DNA of 64,000 nt, taken from NCBI GenBank assembly GCA_017399915.1, contig JAFQAS010000002.1, positions 35,130 to 99,129 of the forward strand. Direction: 5' to 3'. The notes beneath the pieces are model-generated. The model saw only the letters and a program-made list of their open reading frames with translations. It was not told the origin of the DNA and did no database searches. This document shows positions 25,799-34,060 of the stretch, one piece after another. The stretch's first letter is position 1. Each line of letters starts with the position of its first letter. The position numbers were made by a program, and so were the translations under genes. Source of the DNA: Muribaculaceae bacterium. Its GTDB lineage: Bacteria; Bacteroidota; Bacteroidia; Bacteroidales; Muribaculaceae.

Positions 25799-27712
25799 TT
25801 ACTTAACGAATACTTTAGAAGCTTTTGAGCCTTGAACCTTAATGTAAATACCGTTAGCAGGATTGTTAACTTTCACACCTTGGAGGTTGTAGTAAGTAGC
25901 AGGAGCGTTTTCATTAAGTTCAATCGATTCAACACCTGATGGATCATAAACCTTTGAAGGAACGATTTGAGCCACGCCATTGCGAACACTGATAAATCCT
26001 TCGACAGTGAGACCTGTTCCTTCGATTATTTCTACCACATCATAATAAGACGCATTGTAGAATTGATTATAAAGAGTGAGCGAACCGGTGTTATCGGTAA
26101 TTGTATATGTATTAGCTACAGCCGCACCTGCGTCATCTCTTGTTGCAGCCACTTCTACACCACTGATTTTCACATATTGCGACATCATATCAGTAGCCAC
26201 ATCCTCAACTTGAACTTGCGTTGGTTCAATAGCAGTTCCTGCGGTAGCTGCTGAAAATGTAGAATCTACAGGAATAAGTTCGATAAGGTCATTAAAGTTT
26301 TTATAAGCCCCAACAAAGTTAGAGATTTGGTCACCATTATTGTACTTGTTTGTCAAATCACCATAAACCAAAAGTGCGCTTGTTGCATCTTGAATATACA
26401 TGTAACGACCATTTTGATACATTACGGTAGCAGTGCCTGTAATTTTAACATTAGCAGTAGATGCTTTTGCAATCCATTCGGCAATTGTAGCGACCTCTTC
26501 CATTGGTGCTTCAGGTTTTTGTTGAGCATTCGCACCTTCTTCATAAAGACAAGGAAGAGCGCCACGTGCATCACTATAGCAACCATAGCTTGTGTAAGCT
26601 GCATCATATTGTATAAATTTACCTGTAGCCACGTTGGTAATCAACATTGTACCATCGTTTTGTGGCACGATTGTCCACACTGCACCTGTTTCGGGCATTG
26701 TTTCCGAAACATTAAAGCTATTGTAAGTGCCGGTTTGATACACATATTTACCATTTGAATCTTGAATAGTATAACCACCATCAACTGCTGTAATAGTAAA
26801 ACCATTAAGTTTATTAGTGTTGATATAACCATTTTCATCGGTAGCCGATTCCACTTGGAGATATCCATAATTACCGGTCAAAGGAGTTGCAATCTTCTTG
26901 CTTGAGTAAAGCAAATAGTTTTTGCCTGATGTAACAGCCATAACATAGCCAAATTGAGCGGCCTCAATAACAGTAAAATCAGCCGATGTCACCACGCTAT
27001 TATCCATTTCTGCAGCTGCAGCCATTGCCTTGAGCGTACAAGATTCCATTATTGCAATAGGAGCTGAATAAACCGAAGAATTTAATGTTGGTTCAGTGCC
27101 ATCAAGAGTATAGTAAATAGTAGCACCTTCAGTGTTACAAGTGATTGTCACCTCTGTTCCTGCTACCACTTCTCCCCCGTTAGGTGAGAAAGATGGAGCA
27201 GCCACTACCGGAGTAGTAGAACCGCCGCCGGCTCCTGTAATATCTATTTGAGTAAAGCAAAGTTGACCTGCTTTAGAAGCACCATCTGTTCCGAGTGTAG
27301 CTTTATCACCGACTGTGAATGTAACACTTGCAGCATCACCCACCCATTTACATGTGTAGTCATCAGCTCCGGTCACGGTCATAGTTCCAGTTGAAGCCTC
27401 CACTGTTGTCATGCGTTTTTTTCCTTGAGCAGAAATTGTAAATGAAATTTCACTCATATTACCTGCCGCACAATCAATAGTGAATGTGTTTGCTGCATAG
27501 AGTCGCACATCACCGGCCTTATTGAAAGCAGGAGCTGTAGCAGATGTTTCTCCTTTAACTGGAGTGAAAGTGTAGTCTCCATTAGTCCAAGCCTCGATAC
27601 CCGAGATAGTGGTACCTGCTGAGAATGGAGCTTGTTCACTCATCACAAAAGTTTCGGCTTGAGCAGCTACAAAGCCGGCTAAGCACAATAGTGAAAGTAA
27701 AAATTTTTTCAT
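25799..27712 (-). CDS. Secreted multidomain protein with OB-fold (DUF5689-like) region
   Basis: 637 residues and a paralogue of the 888-aa product. Signal peptide to AAQA (~19); the same N-terminal ~130-residue beta domain (20-157); a hexosaminidase-C-like domain (165-247, TIYYTLDGTEPTLNSS); the shared ~135-residue module (250-395, TYNSFNVSETMPETG, FIQYDAAYTSYG). The distinguishing part is 405-600 (YMYIQDATSALLVYGDL and SQYVKISGVEVAATRDDAGA), an OB-fold pattern like DUF5689 and nuclease-associated domains. The tail is nearly identical to the paralogue's (NLQGVKVNNPANGIYIKVQG). It lies 39 nt downstream of the endonuclease-fold gene in the same direction, so co-transcription is likely. Confidence 0.85.
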   Translation of the reverse strand: MKKFLLSLLCLAGFVAAQAETFVMSEQAPFSAGTTISGIEAWTNGDYTFTPVKGETSATAPAFNKAGDVRLYAANTFTIDCAAGNMSEISFTISAQGKKRMTTVEASTGTMTVTGADDYTCKWVGDAASVTFTVGDKATLGTDGASKAGQLCFTQIDITGAGGGSTTPVVAAPSFSPNGGEVVAGTEVTITCNTEGATIYYTLDGTEPTLNSSVYSAPIAIMESCTLKAMAAAAEMDNSVVTSADFTVIEAAQFGYVMAVTSGKNYLLYSSKKIATPLTGNYGYLQVESATDENGYINTNKLNGFTITAVDGGYTIQDSNGKYVYQTGTYNSFNVSETMPETGAVWTIVPQNDGTMLITNVATGKFIQYDAAYTSYGCYSDARGALPCLYEEGANAQQKPEAPMEEVATIAEWIAKASTANVKITGTATVMYQNGRYMYIQDATSALLVYGDLTNKYNNGDQISNFVGAYKNFNDLIELIPVDSTFSAATAGTAIEPTQVQVEDVATDMMSQYVKISGVEVAATRDDAGAAVANTYTITDNTGSLTLYNQFYNASYYDVVEIIEGTGLTVEGFISVRNGVAQIVPSKVYDPSGVESIELNENAPATYYNLQGVKVNNPANGIYIKVQGSKASKVFVK

Positions 27713-27751
27713 AAAAATTTGATTTTAGTTAATTATATTAATGTTATTTGT

Positions 27752-28795
27752 TTATTTCACAGGTTTCACAAGAAATACTTGTGTGGGATAGTGGTCGGAA
27801 TAACCATTGAGATACACTCCCGATGCAAAGGTGCGCAATGGATAACCTTGACGATTTCCTTCGTTTCCGGTCAAGAAATCGAGGTTATGCACCAAGCAAT
27901 TCCAATACATCAATCCGTTGCCCTCTTTCACAAGGTCACCCGATAGAATGATTTGGTCAAAGAGGTTCCAACTACCTTTATAACCTAACGAACCGATACC
28001 CTTATCGCTAACGGCCCAGAATGGGTTATAAAATCCATGGTAATCGACATCTTTCTTATCCTTTTTTGCGCCAAGCACTTCGGCACACGACTTATCAAAT
28101 GGGTCATCATTTAAGTCGCCCATCACAATCACACTTTGATGAGGGTTCACCGCCCACACCGAATCGGCTATTTGCTTGCTCAATGCAGCGGCAGCCTCAC
28201 GAAGATATGATGATTGCGCCTGTCCGCCCATGCGTGATGGCCAGTGATTGACAATAACACTCACTGTGTCGCCCATCAATATGCCGGTAACACACATCTG
28301 ATCGCGAGTGCGGAATGTGTCATATCCTTCTATTTTGAGCCGATGATTATTCACGTTTAGCATACGGAAGTAGCGAGGATTATAAAGCAATGCCACATCT
28401 ACCCCACGACGGTCGGGCGAATCATGATGCACCACTTGAAGCATCCATTTTTTGATAGGATCGGCTTTTACCAAATCTTTCAACACCGATTCGTTTTCAA
28501 TTTCCGACACTCCTATAATTGCAGGACCTCCCGGTGTGCGTTCGGTAGCAAGTTGAGATATTGCATACGACATATTCGCAATTTTTGACCAATATTTGCG
28601 ACCGTCCCACTTTTTGGCTCCGGCAGGAGAATATTCAAGGTCATACGACCCATTGGTATTGATAGTATCAAAGAGGTTTTCGAGGTTATAAAAAGCAACC
28701 CCTACAACTTGATATTGTTTTTTTGACTGTTGTGGTTCTGCAAAAAGCACACAACTAATTAGTGATATAATCGATATTAGAAATAGTTTTTTCAT
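27752..28795 (-). CDS. Secreted endonuclease/exonuclease/phosphatase-family enzyme
   Basis: 347 residues with a signal peptide (cleavage near LFAEP). The EEP fold is clear: VGVAFYNLENLFDT, then IIGVSEIENESVL (metal-binding Glu), VIVNHWPSRMGG, VIVMGDLNDDPFD (active-site Asp/Asn) and NGYSDHYPTQVFL (catalytic Asp-His). The enzyme could cleave nucleic acid or another phosphoester outside the inner membrane. It is divergent from the TonB receptor gene across a 259-nt AT-rich spacer and upstream of the OB-fold protein. A nucleic-acid scavenging role fits the locus but the substrate is not shown. Confidence 0.9.
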   Translation of the reverse strand: MKKLFLISIISLISCVLFAEPQQSKKQYQVVGVAFYNLENLFDTINTNGSYDLEYSPAGAKKWDGRKYWSKIANMSYAISQLATERTPGGPAIIGVSEIENESVLKDLVKADPIKKWMLQVVHHDSPDRRGVDVALLYNPRYFRMLNVNNHRLKIEGYDTFRTRDQMCVTGILMGDTVSVIVNHWPSRMGGQAQSSYLREAAAALSKQIADSVWAVNPHQSVIVMGDLNDDPFDKSCAEVLGAKKDKKDVDYHGFYNPFWAVSDKGIGSLGYKGSWNLFDQIILSGDLVKEGNGLMYWNCLVHNLDFLTGNEGNRQGYPLRTFASGVYLNGYSDHYPTQVFLVKPVK

Positions 28796-28943
28796 CTACT
28801 TTTTACTTATTCTAAATTTAAAAACTTTTTGGCATCGTAAAGTTATGCCATTTTTTTTATTATAAAAAGCATATTTACATATTTTTTCATTACAAAATTA
28901 TTAAATTTTTATTTTTATACCGATATAAACAACATTCACCCTA

Positions 28944-28973
28944 TTGTTGTTTAAAAAATAATTACTAAATTTG
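28944..28973 (+). promoter_or_regulatory. Promoter of the TonB receptor operon
   Basis: TTG (28944-28946) and TAAATTTG (28966-28973) are spaced by 19 nt. The start codon is 81 nt downstream, leaving a ~75-nt leader. The rest of 28796-28943 is AT-rich with nothing else recognised. Confidence 0.6.
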
Positions 28974-29054
28974 GAAAATATTAATATCATTTTTAACTTG
29001 GAATAAAAGTGTGAATATAATTAAAATCAAATCTAATAAAACCCATTTTGAATT

Positions 29055-31808
29055 ATGAGACAAAAACTGTTTCTGTTATTGATGCTCTTGGCTACTATGC
29101 CGGCACTCGCACAGAACGCCGGGTTGACAGGTGTCGTTGTTGATGCCAATACCGGAGCTCCCGTTTCGGGCGCAAGTGTGATGCTTAATGAGCAAGGTGC
29201 ATTCGTCACCACCGGGCCTTCGGGCGATTTTATCATCAGTGACCTCGCTGCCGGCAAAGAGATTATGACTATCGTAGCGTTTGGGTACAACGATCTTGTA
29301 AAAGAGATTGAGCTATTCAACAACCAAACAATTGATTTAGGAAAAATCTCATTCGTTCCTGCCGAAGCCAACGTGATAAACGAAAATCAAGAATTATTGA
29401 TTGACCAAACCATGCTCGAAGAAGATGAAGAAAGCAATCAAACTATCGGAGCCTTAATGGGCGCATCTGATAATGTTTACTTCTCAACCGCAGCTTACGA
29501 CTTCGGACCTATGTATTTCCGTGTGCGTGGTTACAACTCTGAATACCAAACTACCTATATGAATGGCATTGCTCTCAACGACTTAGGTCGCGGACGTTTC
29601 AGCTATTCTACTCTCGGTGGTATGACAAGCCGTGCTTTCCGCAACAAAACTACCGTGATGGGACTCGGTGCCGCTACATATGGCTTCGGCGATGTGGGTG
29701 GCGCAGTAAACTTCAACACTATGGCTGCCGACTATGCTCCCGGGTTCAATGGTAGCATCTCTTATACCAATAGCAACTATAAGATGCGTGCAATGGCAAC
29801 TTATTCTACCGGCCTCAACAAACATGGCTGGGCTTTTACCGCATCTGCTATCGGTCGATATGCCGACGAAGGTGAACAACCCGGTACTTTCTACAACTCT
29901 TGGGGATATTTCCTCGCCTTGCAAAAAGTATTTAATCCTCAACACTCTATTGCGATAACCACATATGGAGCCCCAACTCAACGCGGTACTGCTTCTGCCA
30001 CTTTTGAAGAAGCTTATGAACTTGCCGATGATAACCTTTATAATCCCAACTGGGGTTGGCAAGACGGCAAAAAACGCAATGCTCGCATAGTTGAGACTTT
30101 CGACCCTACAACCATTATCAACTGGTTGTGGAAACCTAATAAAGGTACAACACTCAACACCGCTGCCGGTATCCGTTGGATTAACTACAATAAATCTGAC
30201 CTCAACTGGAGTGGAAATGCAGCAAACCCAAAACCCGATTACTATCGCAATCTTCCTTCTTTCTTCAAAGATGACCAAGAGGCATTTGATCTCTATACCG
30301 ACCTTTGGCGCAATAGCGAAGAAATGCGTCAAATAAATTGGGACGAGATGTATCAAGCCAACTACCTCAACAACGAACACAACAGAGTTCCGGGAAACAC
30401 TCCTCTCGGATCATCTTACATTGTTGAAAACCGCCATAGCAATCAATTCAACGCATTGTTCAACTCAATGCTCAACCACCGCATCAACAATATCATGTCG
30501 CTACAAGCCGGCATTAGCTTCAACTACACTAAAGCCTCTTACTTCAAAACCGTTCGCGACCTTCTCGGTGGCGAATATTGGCTCGACGTAGATAAATTTG
30601 CCGAACGCGACTTCCCCGACAATCCTCAAATGCTTCAAAACGACCTTAACAACCCTAACCGCAAGGTGCAAAAAGGCGATCGTTTTGGCTACGACTACGA
30701 CATCTATGCAGTGAAAGCCAACGCATGGATTCAAAATATGATCACTCTCCCTCAATGGGATATCAACTACGGATTTAACGTGAGCTACACTCAATTCTTC
30801 CGCGATGGTAACATGCGCAATGGTCACGCTCCCGATAATTCTTATGGCAAAGGCGAAACTCACCGTTTCGATAACGCCGGATTCAAAGCCGGAGCCACTT
30901 ACAAACTCGACGGACACAATTTCTTTACCGTTAACGGATTGTATGAAACCCGCGCTCCTCTTTTTGAATATGCCTACATATCTCCACGTATCAAAGATGA
31001 CGCTATCGACGGACTTCAAAACGAACGTATCCTTTCAGGCGACATCAGCTACAACTGGAACTATCGTCGTTTCCGTGGTAGCATCACAGGGTTCTGGACC
31101 GAAATGTGGGATCAAACCGAACGTACTGCGTTCTACGATGACCAATACGAATCATTTATGAACTATGTATTAAAAGGTGTTCATAAAACATATAAAGGTG
31201 TAGAAATAGGTATGGCCTACAAAATCACTCCCGATGTTACTGTGACTGCTGCCGGTACTTATTCTCGTTACCAATATAAAAACCGCCCCACCGGTGTGCG
31301 CTCTTACGAAAACGGCATGTTGCCCGATACCACTACCACTGTCTACCTCCGAAACTTCTATGTGGGTGGAACTCCTCAAACAGCTGCCAACATCGGTATC
31401 GACTGGGCAGCTCCTAAAAACTGGTATTTCAACGTAAATGCAACATGGGCCGGTGATGCTTATGTAAACCTCTCACCTGTGCGCCACGAAGCTATGCCAA
31501 ACCTTTGGGAAAAATATCCAAGCTACGAAACTCTCGAAGGCAAAATGAACGAACTTGCAGTGCAAGACAAACTAAAAGATGCTTTCGTGCTTAATGCTTC
31601 TATCGGTAAGGTATTCTACCTCAACCGCAAAGTATCATTAAATGCCAACATCAACATTAATAACATTCTCAACAACCGCAATATCCAAACATATGGATAT
31701 CAACAAAGCCGCATGGATGTTACTAACTATGATGTGACTAAATATCCCAACAAAATTTCTTATTCGCAAGGAATCAAGATATTTGCTAACCTTGGTATTA
31801 GATTCTAA
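29055..31808 (+). CDS. TonB-dependent outer-membrane receptor
   Basis: 917 residues. A signal peptide (MRQKLFLLLMLLATMPALAQ) precedes a carboxypeptidase-like regulatory domain (about 24-95, GLTGVVVDANTGAPVSGASV). A plug (about 120-230, FRVRGYNSEYQTTYMNGIAL, YGFGDVGGAVNFNT) and a 22-strand-type barrel end in YSQGIKIFANLGIRF, with the terminal aromatic typical of outer-membrane proteins. There is no SusD partner; two DUF5689 lipoproteins follow instead. Such receptors import ligands using the proton motive force via TonB. A nucleic acid- or phosphate-derived cargo is inferred from the nuclease-fold and phosphate-symporter neighbours. Confidence 0.93.
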   Translation: MRQKLFLLLMLLATMPALAQNAGLTGVVVDANTGAPVSGASVMLNEQGAFVTTGPSGDFIISDLAAGKEIMTIVAFGYNDLVKEIELFNNQTIDLGKISFVPAEANVINENQELLIDQTMLEEDEESNQTIGALMGASDNVYFSTAAYDFGPMYFRVRGYNSEYQTTYMNGIALNDLGRGRFSYSTLGGMTSRAFRNKTTVMGLGAATYGFGDVGGAVNFNTMAADYAPGFNGSISYTNSNYKMRAMATYSTGLNKHGWAFTASAIGRYADEGEQPGTFYNSWGYFLALQKVFNPQHSIAITTYGAPTQRGTASATFEEAYELADDNLYNPNWGWQDGKKRNARIVETFDPTTIINWLWKPNKGTTLNTAAGIRWINYNKSDLNWSGNAANPKPDYYRNLPSFFKDDQEAFDLYTDLWRNSEEMRQINWDEMYQANYLNNEHNRVPGNTPLGSSYIVENRHSNQFNALFNSMLNHRINNIMSLQAGISFNYTKASYFKTVRDLLGGEYWLDVDKFAERDFPDNPQMLQNDLNNPNRKVQKGDRFGYDYDIYAVKANAWIQNMITLPQWDINYGFNVSYTQFFRDGNMRNGHAPDNSYGKGETHRFDNAGFKAGATYKLDGHNFFTVNGLYETRAPLFEYAYISPRIKDDAIDGLQNERILSGDISYNWNYRRFRGSITGFWTEMWDQTERTAFYDDQYESFMNYVLKGVHKTYKGVEIGMAYKITPDVTVTAAGTYSRYQYKNRPTGVRSYENGMLPDTTTTVYLRNFYVGGTPQTAANIGIDWAAPKNWYFNVNATWAGDAYVNLSPVRHEAMPNLWEKYPSYETLEGKMNELAVQDKLKDAFVLNASIGKVFYLNRKVSLNANININNILNNRNIQTYGYQQSRMDVTNYDVTKYPNKISYSQGIKIFANLGIRF

Positions 31809-31833
31809 TTTGTTTACATAAATTTTTACGAAA

Positions 31834-34035
31834 ATGAAACATACAAAATCATATATAGCATCACTTCTGCTTCTAAGCGCTGCATTTACGGCTTGCGACG
31901 AAGAACTCGACCGTCCCCCGGTAATCGTGCCCGAAGCAACTATCGAAGCGAATACATCGATTCTTGAAGTGAAAAACAAATATTGGAACGATAATCGCAA
32001 CTATATCGACACTATCGGCGTAAATTCCCTCGGCGAACACGTTATCGTTTCGGGACGCATTATCAGCTCCGACGAAACAGGTAATATCTACAAAAACCTT
32101 GTGATTCAAGATGAATCGGCTGCGTTGACTATCTCTATCAATGAAAACGACATGTTTGAATCTTACCATATCGGCCAAGAGGTGGTTATCGACCTCACCG
32201 ACATGTATATTGGTAAATATAACGGGTTGCAACAACTCGGATTCCCCGAATACTCTACTCAATATGGTTGGGAAGCGACATTCATGGAAATGGACTTCTT
32301 TAAACAACACGCCCAATTCAATGGGCTTCCTCAACCTGCCGAAATCGACACTATTCCGGTTGACATTGCAAAGATTAACGCCATTAAATCAAATGCCGAT
32401 AGTCTGCAAAAATGGCAAAGCCAATTGGTGCGTTTCGACAGCGTGCAATGGGTAGAAGCCGGCAAACCTTATTCTGAAGCATCGGCATCGACCAATCGCT
32501 ATATCAAAGATGCGAATGGCAATAAAATGCTTGTACGCAATAGTAGCTATGCCACTTTCCGCGACAAACTTCTCCCAAGCGGAACAGGTAGTGTTGTTGG
32601 TATCCTAAGCTACTACGGCACAGAGTGGCAAGTTATGCTCCGTTCAACCGACGATTGTATAGGCTTCGATGAAAGCGCTCCTGTAGTTCCCGATGCTCCA
32701 ACCGGTCCGTTAAGCGAGCTCGAAGAGGACTTTGAAGGTGTTTCTTCTATCAACGACCTCCCCGGTTGGACTTCGGTTAAAATCGCCGGTGACAAAGAAT
32801 GGTATTTCACCGATTTCGACAACAACACTTATGCTGCTTGTACTGCATATAAAGGTACCGACGGCAGTGGCTACGATGCTTGGTTGATTACTCCTGCTCT
32901 TAATGTCGACGAAATGGCTCAAAAGATTATGAGTTTTGAATCTCAAGCGGCATATATGGGTGGCACATTTGAAGTGTATGCAATGTCATCTACCGACCCA
33001 AATACCGCTACTCTCACAATGCTCACTTGCGACATTGCAAATCCTCCTGCAAGTGGTTATTCAGGCTTTGTTTCTTCGGGTCCGGTGTCATTAGAAGAAT
33101 TCTCAGGCGTTATCTATATCGGTTTCCGTTACACCGCTGAAACATCTGCTCGTTCTATGACATTCTGCATCGACAATGTGGTGATTGGCAAGCAAGGAGG
33201 CTCTTCCAACACTCCTTCAACCGGCGACGGCTCCGAAAACTCTCCATTCAGCGCTACCGATGTGCAAAATGGCGCAACAGGCACCGGTGTGTGGGTAGAA
33301 GGTTACATTGTAGGTTGGGTTGATGGTATGATTCTTGCCGAAGGCGCTAATTTCAGTGTTCCCTCAACATCTCAAACCAACGTGCTTATCTCCGACAATC
33401 CTAAGGCTACATCAGCTGCTGAATGTATTCCTGTACAACTACCTACGTCTATTCGTGGAGCAATCAACCTCATGGACAACCCATCTAACCTTGGAAAGAA
33501 ACTTGCAATCAAAGGTAACATCACTAAATATTTTGGAGAAAATGGGGTAAAAGAAGGTACCGAATATAAACTCGATGGCAAAGCTCCTGCTACGGCCGAA
33601 ACTGCTACCTATAAAAAAGCTACATCAATCACTTCGGGTAAAGAATATATCCTCGTTGCTTCGGGCAAAGCTGCTACAGCGATTACCGGAAACTATGGTT
33701 ATCTCCAAGTTGTAGATGCTTCCGACAACAATGGTGTTATTGAGGTTGCCCAATCTTGTGGTTTCGTGATTAAAGAAACTACCGGCGGTTACACTATCAC
33801 CGATGCCAATGGCAAATACATGTATATGAAAGGAACATATAATAGCTTCAATGTCGACACTACTCTTCCTTCGGAAGGTGGTGTGTGGACCATCGCACCT
33901 CAAGCCGACGGAACAATGATTATCACCAACGTGGCAATGAATAAGTCTATTCAATATGATGCCCAATACACCTCATATGGAGCTTATCCCGATGTGAGAG
34001 GCACATTCCCCACCCTTTATGAAAAGACCAACTAA
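31834..34035 (+). CDS. DUF5689 surface lipoprotein with anchor-J and DUF6359-like modules
   Basis: 733 residues, lipobox Cys21 (AFTAC). Modules in order: DUF5689 (25-275, EVKNKYWNDNRNYIDTIGV, GNIYKNLVIQDESAALTISI); a choice-of-anchor J-type domain (283-452, EDFEGVSSINDLPGWTS, AWLITPALNVDEMA); a DUF6359-like OB domain (460-590, GVWVEGYIVGWVDG, VQLPTSIRGAINLMDNP); and the ~135-residue module shared with the two large minus-strand proteins (597-733). It begins 25 nt after the receptor gene. The protein probably sits on the surface and captures ligand for the TonB receptor, in place of a SusD. Confidence 0.88.
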   Translation: MKHTKSYIASLLLLSAAFTACDEELDRPPVIVPEATIEANTSILEVKNKYWNDNRNYIDTIGVNSLGEHVIVSGRIISSDETGNIYKNLVIQDESAALTISINENDMFESYHIGQEVVIDLTDMYIGKYNGLQQLGFPEYSTQYGWEATFMEMDFFKQHAQFNGLPQPAEIDTIPVDIAKINAIKSNADSLQKWQSQLVRFDSVQWVEAGKPYSEASASTNRYIKDANGNKMLVRNSSYATFRDKLLPSGTGSVVGILSYYGTEWQVMLRSTDDCIGFDESAPVVPDAPTGPLSELEEDFEGVSSINDLPGWTSVKIAGDKEWYFTDFDNNTYAACTAYKGTDGSGYDAWLITPALNVDEMAQKIMSFESQAAYMGGTFEVYAMSSTDPNTATLTMLTCDIANPPASGYSGFVSSGPVSLEEFSGVIYIGFRYTAETSARSMTFCIDNVVIGKQGGSSNTPSTGDGSENSPFSATDVQNGATGTGVWVEGYIVGWVDGMILAEGANFSVPSTSQTNVLISDNPKATSAAECIPVQLPTSIRGAINLMDNPSNLGKKLAIKGNITKYFGENGVKEGTEYKLDGKAPATAETATYKKATSITSGKEYILVASGKAATAITGNYGYLQVVDASDNNGVIEVAQSCGFVIKETTGGYTITDANGKYMYMKGTYNSFNVDTTLPSEGGVWTIAPQADGTMIITNVAMNKSIQYDAQYTSYGAYPDVRGTFPTLYEKTN

Positions 34036-34060
34036 TCAACACAAATAAACGAATTGCTCT

